NCBI RefSeq assembly: GCF_025210605.1
Contig: NZ_JAOARI010000022.1
Location: 1-63,934 of the forward strand
Direction of reading: 5' to 3'
DNA length: 63,934 nucleotides
Source: Halodesulfovibrio sp.
GTDB lineage: Bacteria; Desulfobacterota; Desulfovibrionia; Desulfovibrionales; Desulfovibrionaceae
The notes under the pieces were generated by a model that worked only from the letters and a program-made list of their open reading frames with translations, was not told where the DNA came from and did no database searches. Position 1 is the stretch's first letter; every line of letters begins with the position of its first letter. The position numbers and the translations under genes are program-made. This document shows positions 36,271 through 45,659 of this stretch, in pieces.

Positions 36271-37224
36271 ATGAAATATATTGAACTGCCATCAGGTGAC
36301 CATATGCCCGCATTGGGACTAGGAACGTACCTGAGTACACCGGATAAAATAGAACGCGCAATCACCCACGCTCTGGAGGTGGGGTATAGACACTTCGACT
36401 GCGCTGCCATTTACGGTAATGAAGACGATATTGGCGCTACTCTTTCAAAATCATTCGAGAAATATCCAAGAAAAAAATTATGGATCACTTCCAAGCTCTG
36501 GTGCGATGCACACGAGCCAAGCGCAGTTCTCCCAGCGTTACAACAAACCCTTGCAGACCTAGGTGTCGATTATCTCGATTTATACCTCATGCACTGGCCT
36601 ATTGCGCTCAAACCGAAAGTAGAGCTTCCCCAAAAACAAAAAGATTATTTCACACTGAAAGAAGTGCCTTTGATCGACACATGGCACGCTATGGAAGAAT
36701 GTGTTGAACGCGGACTTGTACGCAACATTGGTGTCAGCAATTTCAGTACACACAAGCTTGGGGTACTTATTGAAGATGCAAACATACAGCCAGCCGTAAA
36801 CCAAATAGAAATGCATCCTTACCAACAGCAACGCGAGCAAGTGGCTTTTGCTACAAAGCATAATATCGCGATTACAGCGTACTGCCCTCTCGGTTCCATA
36901 GGAACCCCGATAAGCACACAGGACGGAAGAGTTCCGCCACCGCTGCTTAAGCACCCTCTTATAGCGACCATTGCTAAAAAATATGGGTGCACAACTGCGC
37001 AAGTCCTCATTGCTTGGCTTCTAAAACTCAACATCGTCGCTATTCCTAAATCTGTAACTCCCGAACGCATCGAAGAAAACTTTCGCGGTTCTGAAATTGT
37101 GCTTGATACCGCCGATATGGCAACAATTGCAGAGCTGGATATTCACGCGCGCATTATCGATGGAAAAATATTCACGCTGCACAATTCGCCATACACAGTG
37201 GAAAATATATGGGATGGAGAGTAG
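36271..37224 (+). CDS. Aldo/keto reductase (intact catalytic tetrad)
   Basis: The 317-residue NADPH-dependent reductase has the full tetrad D43, Y48 (CAAIYGNE), K75 (WITSKLW) and H108 (LYLMHWP), plus the cofactor-binding block IPKSVTPERI. It reduces aldehydes or ketones; the natural substrate is unknown. The divergent upstream region holds no clear sigma factor site. CGGAGATGTTGT precedes ATG. It is followed after one base by a paralogue with a changed active site. Confidence 0.93.
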   Translation: MKYIELPSGDHMPALGLGTYLSTPDKIERAITHALEVGYRHFDCAAIYGNEDDIGATLSKSFEKYPRKKLWITSKLWCDAHEPSAVLPALQQTLADLGVDYLDLYLMHWPIALKPKVELPQKQKDYFTLKEVPLIDTWHAMEECVERGLVRNIGVSNFSTHKLGVLIEDANIQPAVNQIEMHPYQQQREQVAFATKHNIAITAYCPLGSIGTPISTQDGRVPPPLLKHPLIATIAKKYGCTTAQVLIAWLLKLNIVAIPKSVTPERIEENFRGSEIVLDTADMATIAELDIHARIIDGKIFTLHNSPYTVENIWDGE

Positions 37225-37225
37225 C

Positions 37226-38188
37226 ATGAAAACATATGCACTCTGCACGGGAAGAAAAATGCCTGCACTCGGCTTCGGCACATGGCATATTCCAGAAGAA
37301 AAGCTAGAGACAGCCATTGCTGAAGCGCTACGCATAGGGTTCAGGCATTTTGATACAGCAGCCATCGACGGTAACGAAGTCATCATCGGAGCCGCATTAC
37401 GAAAAGGAATGAAGACGCATCCACGCAAGGAACTATGGATTACATCAAAACTCTGGTGCGATGCACATAAGCCGGATGATGTTGTGCCTGCTCTTAAAAA
37501 ATCGTTGCATAATCTGAGACTAGATTATGTTGATCTGTATCTGATGCATTTTCCCATTGCACTTAAACGAGGTACGCAATGGCCTGCAAGTAGCGAAGAC
37601 TACTATACATTAGAGGAAGTTCCACTTGCCGAGACATGGCAAGCAATGGAGCGATGTGTCAAAAAAGGACTCGTCCGCGATATTGGCACAAGCAACTTCA
37701 GCACAACGAAGCTGAAAGATTTGATGGAAACGGCACATATTCAACCTGCTGTAAACCAAATTGAAATGCACCCATACCAGCAGCAACATGCACAACGGGA
37801 TTACGCCAGACGCCACCATATACAGCTGACAGCCTATTATCCACTTGGCGGCAGGGATACGACACTACGGCATCCTGATGGTTCGGAACTGCCGCCACTG
37901 CTCACACACCCTATCCTTGCCCAGATTGCAAGCGAACATACGGTTTCCACCGCACAAGTGGTATTAGCATGGCTTCTTGCACTAGAAGTTTCTGCTATTC
38001 CAAGTTCTTCTACGCCACAAAGAATACAAGATAACTTCGCCGCAAGCTCGTTGGTGCTAACACCACAAAATATTGCGGCAATATCGGAGCTTCATGCCAA
38101 GGTTAAACTCTTTGATGCAAAAGAATTCACCCGGCATGACTCCCCCTATTCCCTCGAAACAATTTGGGATAATGAACTTTTTACTTAA
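37226..38188 (+). CDS. Aldo/keto reductase paralogue lacking the catalytic Tyr
   Basis: The 320-residue protein aligns along its length with the upstream reductase. D43, K75 and H108 are kept, but the catalytic tyrosine is aspartate: TAAIDGNE, with D48 encoded by GAC at 37367-37369, against TAC in the first gene. The cofactor block IPSSSTPQRI is present. It may be a pseudoenzyme, a partner of the first protein or an enzyme with altered chemistry. ATG 37226 lies one base after the first gene's stop, behind GGGATGGAGAGTAGC. It ends in a 4-base overlap with the converging gene. Confidence 0.92.
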   Translation: MKTYALCTGRKMPALGFGTWHIPEEKLETAIAEALRIGFRHFDTAAIDGNEVIIGAALRKGMKTHPRKELWITSKLWCDAHKPDDVVPALKKSLHNLRLDYVDLYLMHFPIALKRGTQWPASSEDYYTLEEVPLAETWQAMERCVKKGLVRDIGTSNFSTTKLKDLMETAHIQPAVNQIEMHPYQQQHAQRDYARRHHIQLTAYYPLGGRDTTLRHPDGSELPPLLTHPILAQIASEHTVSTAQVVLAWLLALEVSAIPSSSTPQRIQDNFAASSLVLTPQNIAAISELHAKVKLFDAKEFTRHDSPYSLETIWDNELFT

Positions 38189-39339
38189 GCACGTTTGAGT
38201 GTGTGCAACGTAATTTCCGGTGGAACGGTAAACCGCATAGGAGGGCCCCAAAAACCGGTTCCCGTATTCACATACAACAGGCTATCCTCTACGGTGTAGC
38301 TGCCTGCCACATACTCTTGGAAGAGGTGGATAGCATATGTCCACGGAAAATACTGTCCACCATGCGTGTGCCCTGACAACTGTACATCGTACTTTGCCTG
38401 CACGGCTTGGTAGATATTTCGAGGGTTATGCGCCAGCAAAATAGAAACATCATGCTCCGGTGCGTTAGCTTTGGCTGCAAACGGGTCTGAAGTATACTTT
38501 GTTCCAAACCGTGCACCGTGGTAATCCCACACACCTGCTACCAGCATTGCGCCGCTACCTTTCTGCACAAGCGTATGCTCATTATTCAGCACAGTAAAAT
38601 CAAGGGCGCGCATCTGCTCAACCCAAGGCTCTACACCTGAATAAAACTCATGGTTGCCTGTTACAAAAAATTTTCCAAGCGGAGCAGTCAACGTCTCCAA
38701 TGATGCAAGCTCTTTTCCGACGCGGGAGACTTGACCGTCAATAGCATCGCCAGTCAAAACAATCATATCCGCATACAGCCCCTGCACTTGCTGCATAATA
38801 GAATCTACCCATGTCTTATCGAGAATAGAACCGACATGTAAGTCAGAAATCTGAGCAATGGTTATTCCATCAAGATCAGGATGCAACCCTGAGATTGGCA
38901 ACGGATTCTTTTTTACAACGGGCGTCTGAAACGCTTCTTCAACTGCAAACGCAGTTATGGGCAACGCTGTAGCCATAACAATAGCGTTCCCTGCGTTATG
39001 CAGAAAAGCACGGCGAGCACCGTTCACAGAACCTTTCGGCGCAATAATTTTTCGTCCCCAAAGCTGCAAAATTTCTTTCGCTATCAGAAACGGCATTACC
39101 AGAAAGACAAAGCCAAAGGAAAGGTAGCCTCCCCACCGCACAAACGCAGGCAGTTCAACAGGAAGCCCCTCACGAACATACATGCGGGTAATCTGATGCA
39201 TAACAAGCCCAAGTAATAGCGTTCCTGCTAACAACACCTTTGTCAGGCGACGCACTTTGAGCGGCATAATCATGCGCCAGCATATTATTGCCCATGAAAT
39301 GAGTACAACCGATGTGACTAGAATGGAAAAATATGTCAT
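38185..39339 (-). CDS. Membrane-anchored metallophosphoesterase (YkuE/YaeI-like)
   Basis: The protein of about 384 residues has roughly three to four N-terminal membrane segments and then a calcineurin-like domain with all metal motifs: ISDLHVG (D, H), LTGDAIDG (GD), GNHEFY (GNH), LLAHNP and SGHTHGGQY. Relatives remove phosphate from lipids or act at the membrane. The start is uncertain: ATG 39339 follows GAAAGATCAA, while ATG 39351 and GTG 39375 are alternatives. It follows cfa on the same strand and may be co-transcribed with this other membrane-lipid gene. Confidence 0.86.
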   Translation of the reverse strand: MTYFSILVTSVVLISWAIICWRMIMPLKVRRLTKVLLAGTLLLGLVMHQITRMYVREGLPVELPAFVRWGGYLSFGFVFLVMPFLIAKEILQLWGRKIIAPKGSVNGARRAFLHNAGNAIVMATALPITAFAVEEAFQTPVVKKNPLPISGLHPDLDGITIAQISDLHVGSILDKTWVDSIMQQVQGLYADMIVLTGDAIDGQVSRVGKELASLETLTAPLGKFFVTGNHEFYSGVEPWVEQMRALDFTVLNNEHTLVQKGSGAMLVAGVWDYHGARFGTKYTSDPFAAKANAPEHDVSILLAHNPRNIYQAVQAKYDVQLSGHTHGGQYFPWTYAIHLFQEYVAGSYTVEDSLLYVNTGTGFWGPPMRFTVPPEITLHTLKRA

Positions 39340-39377
39340 TTGATCTTTCATGTATTGGCAGTACCAAAAAAGCACTG

Positions 39378-40538
39378 CTATCTACAAGAGCAATAACCGC
39401 CGCCCATTCCGTTCTTACTGAAAACCATTTGCCATAATTGAATATCCCGCGCTCTAAAAGCACCAGCACAGGAAAGCAGATAATACCGCCACATTCTGTA
39501 AAAACGATCCCCAAGTTCATCTTTAAATTGCGGCCATGCTTCTTCGAACCGTTCATGCCACGCCATCAGCGTAGTATCATAGTCAGCGCCAAAATTATGC
39601 AAATCTTCAAGAACAAACAGCCCTTCCGCTGCTTGCGTCAACCATTCAAGCGCTGGAACCTGTCCTACAGGAAAAATGTATTTGGAAATAAAGGGATCAG
39701 GCATAGATGTGCTCAGTCGCTTTCCGATTGTGTGCAATAAAAACAAACCGTCATCCTTCAAACATTCGCACGCTTTCTTCATATATGTTCGATAATTCTT
39801 ACGCCCCACATGCTCACACATTCCAACACTGACTACACGGTCAAAAACCTCGGTTTCTTTCCTGTAGTCTTTCAGACGAAATTCAACAGGCAGCCCTTTG
39901 CACATATCTCTTCCTAGCTTAACCTGTTCTGCGGAAACAGTTAGCCCCACACATTCTACGCCGTACCGCTCTGCCGCATACCGCATAAAACTGCCCCATC
40001 CGCAGCCTATATCCAGCACACGCATTCCCCGTTCCAGCCCTATTTTACGGCAAATCAATTCAAGCTTTGCTTCCTGTGCCTGCTCAAGTGTTGCAGCGTC
40101 CTTCCAGTATCCGCAACTGTACGCCATGTATTTATCGAGCATGGACTGATAAAATGTATTTCCAAGATCGTAATGGAATTCACCTATCCGCTTTGCACGT
40201 TTCACTGTCTCGAGATTCAACAATTTAAAACGGGCTGAATGCCAAAGCAGCTTAGCCGGTTTAATTCTATTTTCTACCCCGCATTTGACGACACGGTAAA
40301 AGAATTCATCAAGCTTTGGGACATCCCATAGATTATCCATATATGCTTCACCAAGCCCAAGATTCCCCTTGGCAAGTACCCGACTGATGACCTCTGAACT
40401 ATAAAATTGCGGGTCCCAGTCGTTAGTGCCGTTAATGGTTACGCCTGTGCCTTGAAGCAAATTGTCTATAATTTCTTTTTCGGATACGCCCACGGGGGCA
40501 GCCGCTTGTGGTGCTACCGAAACATCCTGTAATTCCAT
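39378..40538 (-). CDS. cfa: Cyclopropane-fatty-acyl-phospholipid synthase
   Basis: The 386-residue SAM-dependent enzyme adds a methylene bridge to unsaturated acyl chains of membrane phospholipids. Motif I VLDIGCGWGSF and the family blocks EFHYDLGNTFYQSMLD and GMCEHVGRKNY are present. I chose ATG 40538 (MELQDVSV), directly behind AGGAGAGCGTT; a start at 40583 lacks a ribosome site. The modification usually protects against acid, oxygen or osmotic stress. The metallophosphoesterase gene follows within about 40 bases. Confidence 0.94.
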   Translation of the reverse strand: MELQDVSVAPQAAAPVGVSEKEIIDNLLQGTGVTINGTNDWDPQFYSSEVISRVLAKGNLGLGEAYMDNLWDVPKLDEFFYRVVKCGVENRIKPAKLLWHSARFKLLNLETVKRAKRIGEFHYDLGNTFYQSMLDKYMAYSCGYWKDAATLEQAQEAKLELICRKIGLERGMRVLDIGCGWGSFMRYAAERYGVECVGLTVSAEQVKLGRDMCKGLPVEFRLKDYRKETEVFDRVVSVGMCEHVGRKNYRTYMKKACECLKDDGLFLLHTIGKRLSTSMPDPFISKYIFPVGQVPALEWLTQAAEGLFVLEDLHNFGADYDTTLMAWHERFEEAWPQFKDELGDRFYRMWRYYLLSCAGAFRARDIQLWQMVFSKNGMGGGYCSCR

Positions 40539-40939
40539 AACGCTCTCCTGCGGTACAAAAGCAGACTTGCTCCTTATGTCCACCAGCTATTCTGAGGTGA
40601 AAAATGCAGAGCAGTCGATACAAAACACTTCATGATAATGTCCCTGCCGTGAGCTTTATAGTCAAATATTTTTATGTCTCGTATGCCCCTATCAGTCACC
40701 AGAAAAAGGCTCTCCATCTACCGGAATGTACACCACAAACAATTCAAATTACGTAGCCCGAAACACCTTTGCAGCCATGCAAAAAATACCAACATCTAAC
40801 TTTCCCACGAAAAGACAAATAGATAGAAACAAAACAGCACAGCACTCATTCTCTTCTTTACAAAAAACAGAACATATGTGATTTGAATGTGTGGCAGTAC
40901 GCCAAATGATTAATCACATACAACCATACTATTTTTTCA
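40539..40939. other. Gene-free divergent region between cfa and the amidohydrolase
   Basis: It should contain the two divergent promoters. I see no strong hairpin, repeat or known riboswitch. Confidence 0.4.
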
Positions 40940-42133
40940 ATGCTCAATGCCATCCGCGCACGTCGCATCCTTACTATGGAAGGCCATAATACTTCCCCCC
41001 GAACAGATTCGGGGTATTATTCTTTTCCTGATGTAATTGAAGACGGAGTTATCGTCCACAATAGTTCAACTATTGTGGACGTTCTTTCGTTCAACGACTT
41101 TTCAAAACAATACACAATACCAGCAGAAGATTTGGGCGATGTGACTCTGACCCCCGCTCTTATCAACTGCCATAACCACTTGGAGCTTGCGCACCTTAAA
41201 GGCAAAGCTACATTCGGCGAAGGATTCGAAACATGGATTGAATCTGCCTTGCCGCATATGGCAACTCCTGTTGACGCCCACAGCCTTGATTCCGCTGTTG
41301 CAGAAATGAAGGAAAGTGGCACAGCACATATTGCTGATGTTAACGGACGCGCCCCGAAAGCTGTCTTTGATGCAGTTACGGCACAGAACCTCAGTTGCCA
41401 TATTCAATTGGAAGTCTTCGGATACAATTTCCCGAATCTTACTGACGGCACCTTATCAGCTGATGACTTATTCCCTCCTGCATCTGCTGCATTGCCACCC
41501 GAAGCTAAAGATCGATGGATGACTCTTTCCGGTCATGCTCTTTATTCAACCAGTCCTGATGCTTTGGTTGTTGCTAAACAATGGTGCCGCTCTCATGAGC
41601 GGTATTTTTCTGTCCATCTGGCAGAACATCCGGGCGAAGATGAGTTACTTACGAAAGGTACAGGACGCTTTAAAGAACAGCTTTCGCGCAGGGTCTTGCC
41701 AAAAGACTTTGAACCACCACGGATGAGTGCAGTCCCGTATGCACAGCATCTTGGCTTGCTGGATGAAGCAACTCTTGCGGTTCACTGCGTTCACTGTTCA
41801 AAAAATGACATTTCGATTTTGCAGAAAGCCGGAACAACCGTATGTCTGTGCCCACGCTCTAATGAACTTATCGGAGTCGGAACAGCGCCTGTACGTAATT
41901 TTTTGGAAGCTGGGCTCCAGATTACCATTGGTACAGACAGCCTTGCTTCCAACCATGACCTGAACCTTTGGAATGAAGCGCGCTACCTGCGCGATAATTT
42001 CGATATACCTACCGGTGCTCTTTTGCGTATGCTTACAATAGCAGGTGCAAAAACGCTGGGCATTACGAATGAACTTGGAACGTTGTCGAAAGGCAAACGA
42101 TTCCAATACGCTATTTTGCCGAACGACTTTTAG
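40940..42133 (+). CDS. Amidohydrolase-family metal-dependent deaminase/hydrolase
   Basis: The 397-residue enzyme has the metal-binding NCHNHLE (residues near 78), a His in FSVHLAEHPGED, a His in LAVHCVHC and the Asp in IGTDSLASNHD, typical of the cytosine/SAH/guanine deaminase branch. PALINCHNHLE resembles aminofutalosine deaminase-like proteins of the alternative menaquinone pathway, but that is only a suggestion. A nucleoside or purine-like substrate is likely. pyrB starts 45 bases downstream, so it may be co-transcribed with pyrimidine genes. No clear ribosome site precedes the ATG. Confidence 0.85.
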   Translation: MLNAIRARRILTMEGHNTSPRTDSGYYSFPDVIEDGVIVHNSSTIVDVLSFNDFSKQYTIPAEDLGDVTLTPALINCHNHLELAHLKGKATFGEGFETWIESALPHMATPVDAHSLDSAVAEMKESGTAHIADVNGRAPKAVFDAVTAQNLSCHIQLEVFGYNFPNLTDGTLSADDLFPPASAALPPEAKDRWMTLSGHALYSTSPDALVVAKQWCRSHERYFSVHLAEHPGEDELLTKGTGRFKEQLSRRVLPKDFEPPRMSAVPYAQHLGLLDEATLAVHCVHCSKNDISILQKAGTTVCLCPRSNELIGVGTAPVRNFLEAGLQITIGTDSLASNHDLNLWNEARYLRDNFDIPTGALLRMLTIAGAKTLGITNELGTLSKGKRFQYAILPNDF

Positions 42134-42178
42134 TCATTCAACAATCATGGGCGTTGCCCGCAAACCAGAGAACATGAA

Positions 42179-43132
42179 ATGCCACAAGAAAAACACTTCA
42201 TCTGGCCGCACAAAGACCTTTTGGACGTTAGTCAGCTGTCACTCGAAGAAGTCTCTCATCTTCTCGATACAGCCGAGCAATTTCACGAAATCAACCAGCG
42301 CCCTATTAAGAAGGTTCCGACCCTCAAGGGTAAAAGCGTTGTGCTCTTCTTTGCAGAGCCTAGCACGCGGACAAAAACTTCATTCGACGTTGCAGGCAAG
42401 CGTTTGTCTGCCGACACATTTTCACTTTCCAGCAGCAGTTCAAGTCTGACAAAGGGTGAAAGTCTTAAAGACACTGCCCTCACTCTTGAAGCCATGAATC
42501 CGGATGTTATCGTCCTTCGCCACAGAGCAAATGGTGCTGCACAATTCATTGCAGAACGTCTCGACTGCGCTGTCGTAAACGCCGGAGACGGATGCCATGC
42601 CCACCCTACACAGGCGATTCTGGATAACTTTACGCTTCGCAGAGCATGGAACAACGAGTACAAAGGGAAGACTATTCTCATCCTTGGCGACATTAAGCAC
42701 AGTCGTGTTGCCCGTTCCAACATCAACCTTTTAACCCGTCAGGGTGTTAAGGTTCGATTATGTGCTCCGCGAACCTTACTTCCACACACGGTGCACACAT
42801 GGCCTGTAGAAGTTTTTCATGACATGAACAAAGCTGTGGAAGGAGTTGATGCAGTTATGTGCCTTCGCTTGCAGCTGGAACGCCAGCAAGCAGGGCTTCT
42901 GCCTGATCTTAGTGAATACGCACGCATGTTCTGTCTCACAGCAAATCATATGGAATTAGCAAAAGAAGGCGCTAAAATTCTTCACCCCGGCCCTATGAAC
43001 CGCGGTCTCGAAATTGCCTCCGATCTTGCTGACTGCAAAGACAGCCGCGTACTTAATCAGGTCTCCGCAGGTGTCGCCACCCGTATGGCTATCCTGTATC
43101 TCCATGCAACCAGAAAAGACAAAGGAGCATAG
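42179..43132 (+). CDS. pyrB: Aspartate carbamoyltransferase catalytic subunit
   Basis: The 317-residue enzyme makes carbamoyl aspartate, the first committed step of pyrimidine synthesis. The carbamoyl-phosphate site [10 protein letters not shown] and the loop [15 protein letters not shown] are present, as are the aspartate-site blocks [18 protein letters not shown] and HPGPMNRG. No regulatory PyrI gene lies nearby. It is followed directly by pyrC, and the pair has the order usual for class B or pyrBC-type operons. Confidence 0.95.
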   Translation: MPQEKHFIWPHKDLLDVSQLSLEEVSHLLDTAEQFHEINQRPIKKVPTLKGKSVVLFFAEPSTRTKTSFDVAGKRLSADTFSLSSSSSSLTKGESLKDTALTLEAMNPDVIVLRHRANGAAQFIAERLDCAVVNAGDGCHAHPTQAILDNFTLRRAWNNEYKGKTILILGDIKHSRVARSNINLLTRQGVKVRLCAPRTLLPHTVHTWPVEVFHDMNKAVEGVDAVMCLRLQLERQQAGLLPDLSEYARMFCLTANHMELAKEGAKILHPGPMNRGLEIASDLADCKDSRVLNQVSAGVATRMAILYLHATRKDKGA

Positions 43133-43134
43133 CC

Positions 43135-44400
43135 GTGATGAATATATGTATTTCCAATGCTCTGCTTCGCGGAAAGCCTGTAGACATCCTTGTTTCCGGA
43201 TCGACCATCGTATCAGTAACACCGCATGGCGAGTCAGAAACACCTGAAGATTGCCAAATTGTAGATGCATCAGGTCTCATCGTATTTCCAAGTTTCTACG
43301 ACTGCCACGTACACCTTCGTGAACCTGGTTTTGAGTATAAAGAAGATATTGAATCCGGTCTTGCTGCTGCGGCTCATGGTGGCTTTGGTGGTGTTATGGC
43401 AATGGCTAACACCAACCCGACGAATGATTCTGCATCAGTAACCGAAGCAATGTTACAGCGGGCACAGCTGACATGGCCGAATGGTCCATATCTCTACCCA
43501 ATCGGCGCAGCAACTATCGGTCTGAAAGGCAAAGAGCTTGCTCCAATGGGAGAACTTGCAGAAGCTGGCTGCGTTGCCATCTCGAATGATGGTGTCCCAG
43601 TGGGCGGTGCAGAAATGTTTCGGCATTGCATGGAGTATGCTGCAACCTTCGGGCTAACCGTTATCGACCACTGCGAAGACCCGACTCTTGCCAAAGACTG
43701 CCACATGAACGAAGGCGATGTCAGCGAAGCTATCGGAGTAAAAGGTCAGCCAGTCGTTGCAGAGTCCATGCAGGTTGCACGCGACATTCTTCTGGCAGAA
43801 TTTTTACATCTTCCAGTACACCTCGCACATATCAGCTGCAAACAGTCTGTAGATCTCATCCGCTGGGCAAAATCCAGAGGGGTAAAAGTTACTGCTGAAA
43901 CATGCCCGCACTACCTTCTTCTCACAGACGAATCACTGCAAAACTACTCTACTGCTGCAAAGGTAAATCCTCCGTTACGCAGTGAAGAAGATCGTCTTGC
44001 AATGAAAGAAGCGGTCAAAGACGGAACCATTGATATCTTCGTCACCGACCATGCCCCGCATGCCGACCACGAAAAAGAGCACCCAATCGAAGGTGCTCCA
44101 AATGGTATTTCCGGTATGGACAGCGCAGTAGCTCTTACATGGACACAGGTAGAAGACGGCACCATCACTGAAGATGATTTCATCAAGCTGTGGGCAGAGA
44201 AGCCTTCTGAGATATTCAACCTTCCGTTGAACACCTTTGCTGAAGGCGACATTGCGGACTTTTTCCTTTTCGATCCAAACGAAGAATGGACTCTGACCGA
44301 AGATGCCATGCAGTCAAAAGGTAAAAATACGCCATTTCTCAACACCACTCTCAAAGGGCGTGTAAAAGCACACTGGATTGGTGGAACAAGAATTGTTTAA
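43135..44400 (+). CDS. pyrC: Dihydroorotase (class I)
   Basis: The 421-residue zinc enzyme closes carbamoyl aspartate to dihydroorotate. It has the metal-binding DCHVHLREPGFE motif, later ligands in VIDHCEDP and HLAHISCKQS, and the catalytic Asp in FVTDHAPHADHEK. It starts two bases after the pyrB stop. GTG 43135 has the best spacing from AAGGAG; the next codon, ATG 43138, is an equally plausible start. The single-chain, long form is typical of class I enzymes, which may associate with PyrB. Confidence 0.95.
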   Translation: MMNICISNALLRGKPVDILVSGSTIVSVTPHGESETPEDCQIVDASGLIVFPSFYDCHVHLREPGFEYKEDIESGLAAAAHGGFGGVMAMANTNPTNDSASVTEAMLQRAQLTWPNGPYLYPIGAATIGLKGKELAPMGELAEAGCVAISNDGVPVGGAEMFRHCMEYAATFGLTVIDHCEDPTLAKDCHMNEGDVSEAIGVKGQPVVAESMQVARDILLAEFLHLPVHLAHISCKQSVDLIRWAKSRGVKVTAETCPHYLLLTDESLQNYSTAAKVNPPLRSEEDRLAMKEAVKDGTIDIFVTDHAPHADHEKEHPIEGAPNGISGMDSAVALTWTQVEDGTITEDDFIKLWAEKPSEIFNLPLNTFAEGDIADFFLFDPNEEWTLTEDAMQSKGKNTPFLNTTLKGRVKAHWIGGTRIV

Positions 44401-44450
44401 GATAAAACAATGCAAAGCGGTATAGCGCGTCACTTACATTGAGTTTCCTT

Positions 44451-44497
44451 TTTGAAGTGACGCAGCAATATGCCTGCTTGGCATTCTTCAAGATGCC
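44451..44497 (+). repeat. Direct repeat, copy 1 (about 47 bases)
   Basis: The stretch beginning TTTGAAGTGACGCAGCAAT and including TGCCTGCTTGGCATTC recurs at 44598-44644 with a few changes. Both copies lie in the gene-free region after pyrC. Confidence 0.8.
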
Positions 44498-44530
44498 TAC
44501 TTGGCTTCAACTGCCGATGAAGCCAAGTAG
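44497..44530. repeat. Perfect 12-pair hairpin after the first repeat
   Basis: CTACTTGGCTTC (44497-44508) pairs exactly with GAAGCCAAGTAG (44519-44530). There is no T-run, so it is a structural or mobile-type element rather than a terminator. Confidence 0.7.
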
Positions 44531-44549
44531 GTGCAGTGCAAGAAACAAG

Positions 44550-44601
44550 AAAAAGCCAAGATCGAAGTGTAGTCAAACCTACATGAGAGTTTGGCTTTTT
44601 T
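44550..44601 (+). terminator. Probable terminator of the pyrBC operon
   Basis: AAAAAGCCAA (44550-44559) pairs with TTGGCTTTTT (44591-44600) around a long partly paired loop (GTGTAG/CTACAT), followed by T. It lies 150 bases after the pyrC stop. Confidence 0.55.
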
Positions 44602-44644
44602 GAAGTGACGCAGCAATGTGCCTGCTTGGCATTCATCGGGATGC
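44598..44644 (+). repeat. Direct repeat, copy 2 (about 47 bases)
   Basis: Second copy of the 44451-44497 sequence. It begins inside the T-run of the preceding hairpin and runs directly into the GC-rich dispersed repeat at 44640. Confidence 0.8.
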
Positions 44645-44703
44645 CTCCGGCGGGCAAGCGGGCGCTGCCCCTTGCAACCCCGCGAGAGGGACGCCCTCTC
44701 GAC
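44640..44703. repeat. GC-rich dispersed intergenic repeat
   Basis: GATGCCTCCGGCGGG (shared with 63591 and 63883) is joined to a GGGCGCTGCCCCTTGCAACC block. The latter is the inverse of the GGGGCAGCGCCC block at 63773-63834, so two repeat modules occur here in a different relative orientation. Confidence 0.7.
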
Positions 44704-44876
44704 TGCGATTACAACTCCCCTGTAATGTCACTTTGAAAGTATTAGAAAATGCCTCCAAATATCTCTTTAAAAGATACTTGAAAGTATTTTCCATCACCAA
44801 TATTCGTTTATTACTATTATCTTTTTCTCTCTCTGCCCTGTTTTTATTGCAGGCAGGTTACCGAGTAAAACAAAAA

Positions 44877-44910
44877 AGAAAGGACTACCTGAGCAGGTAG
44901 TCCTTTCTTT
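44877..44910. terminator. Bidirectional terminator after the superoxide reductase gene
   Basis: Stem AAAGGACTACCTG/CAGGTAGTCCTTT (44879-44891 with 44894-44906) is flanked by A and T runs on both sides. It lies 17 bases after the stop of the minus-strand gene at 44927. Confidence 0.88.
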
Positions 44911-44926
44911 TTGAGTTTTCCATATA

Positions 44927-45325
44927 TTACAAAGTAAATTCTTTTGTCCAAAGATCATGCAGGTTACAGAAACTTGTTGCTATGTACTTACCTTTTTTCT
45001 TCAATACGGCTTTCGAAACCGGATCATCTTTCCAGCTGAATGTTCTTGCGTGGACGACTTCACCATCTTCTGCAACTATTGTATGACGCACAATGTAGTG
45101 TTCTTCGCTCATTGGGTGCGGTGTAGTTATAACTACATCCATATCTTTAGTATCAATAATAGGAACATGAAGCTTCTGCTTTCCTTTCCACATTCCTGTT
45201 TGATCTTCTGTATAAATAATACCTTTATCCATTGTAAAATCCCAAGCATACGCTGGAACTGCCTTAATCACAGATGCACCGGCAACAACTGCTGCACCGG
45301 CTAAAAATTGTCTACGAGTACTCAT
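44927..45325 (-). CDS. Tat-exported superoxide reductase-like protein (desulfoferrodoxin domain)
   Basis: The 132-residue protein begins with a twin-arginine signal (STRRQFLAGAAVV) ending near AYA (27). The mature part is a neelaredoxin-type SOR domain with all five Fe ligands of centre II: H53 (LHVPII), H70 and H76 (PHPMSEEHYI), C120 and H123 (FCNLHDLW). The usual Lys just before the first ligand His is Leu (KLHVP), which may change catalysis. It would reduce superoxide to peroxide in the periplasm, whereas most Desulfovibrio SORs are cytoplasmic. ATG 45325 follows AGGAAGGTTTT. Confidence 0.88.
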   Translation of the reverse strand: MSTRRQFLAGAAVVAGASVIKAVPAYAWDFTMDKGIIYTEDQTGMWKGKQKLHVPIIDTKDMDVVITTPHPMSEEHYIVRHTIVAEDGEVVHARTFSWKDDPVSKAVLKKKGKYIATSFCNLHDLWTKEFTL

Positions 45326-45659
45326 AAAACCTTCCTGTCTTAATTTTGCATCAGCAATCACTGGTGCATGTAAAAGAAACGGACTGTCCTAGGGTATATT
45401 TATACACTGTATCACGCGGGTGCTAGGCTTTTTTTGCTTATAACGCACTAAGGAAAAAAATATTACGGAAGCATAAAATACAATATAGAAACATACCCTA
45501 AATTAAAATCCTGCAACTTTGCAGTAAATTAAATGATATATTCTTGCTTATAAGCATCGACTTTTGCATAAACACAATGTAGTGCTCATCAGCTTGCTGT
45601 GGCTGTATTTTTTCGCAAGAAAAATACACACTTCTTGCGTACAACAAGCTGGAGACTCT
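45326..45659. other. Gene-free divergent region
   Basis: The two divergent genes leave 334 bases without a supported gene. No strong repeat or hairpin is visible. Confidence 0.4.
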
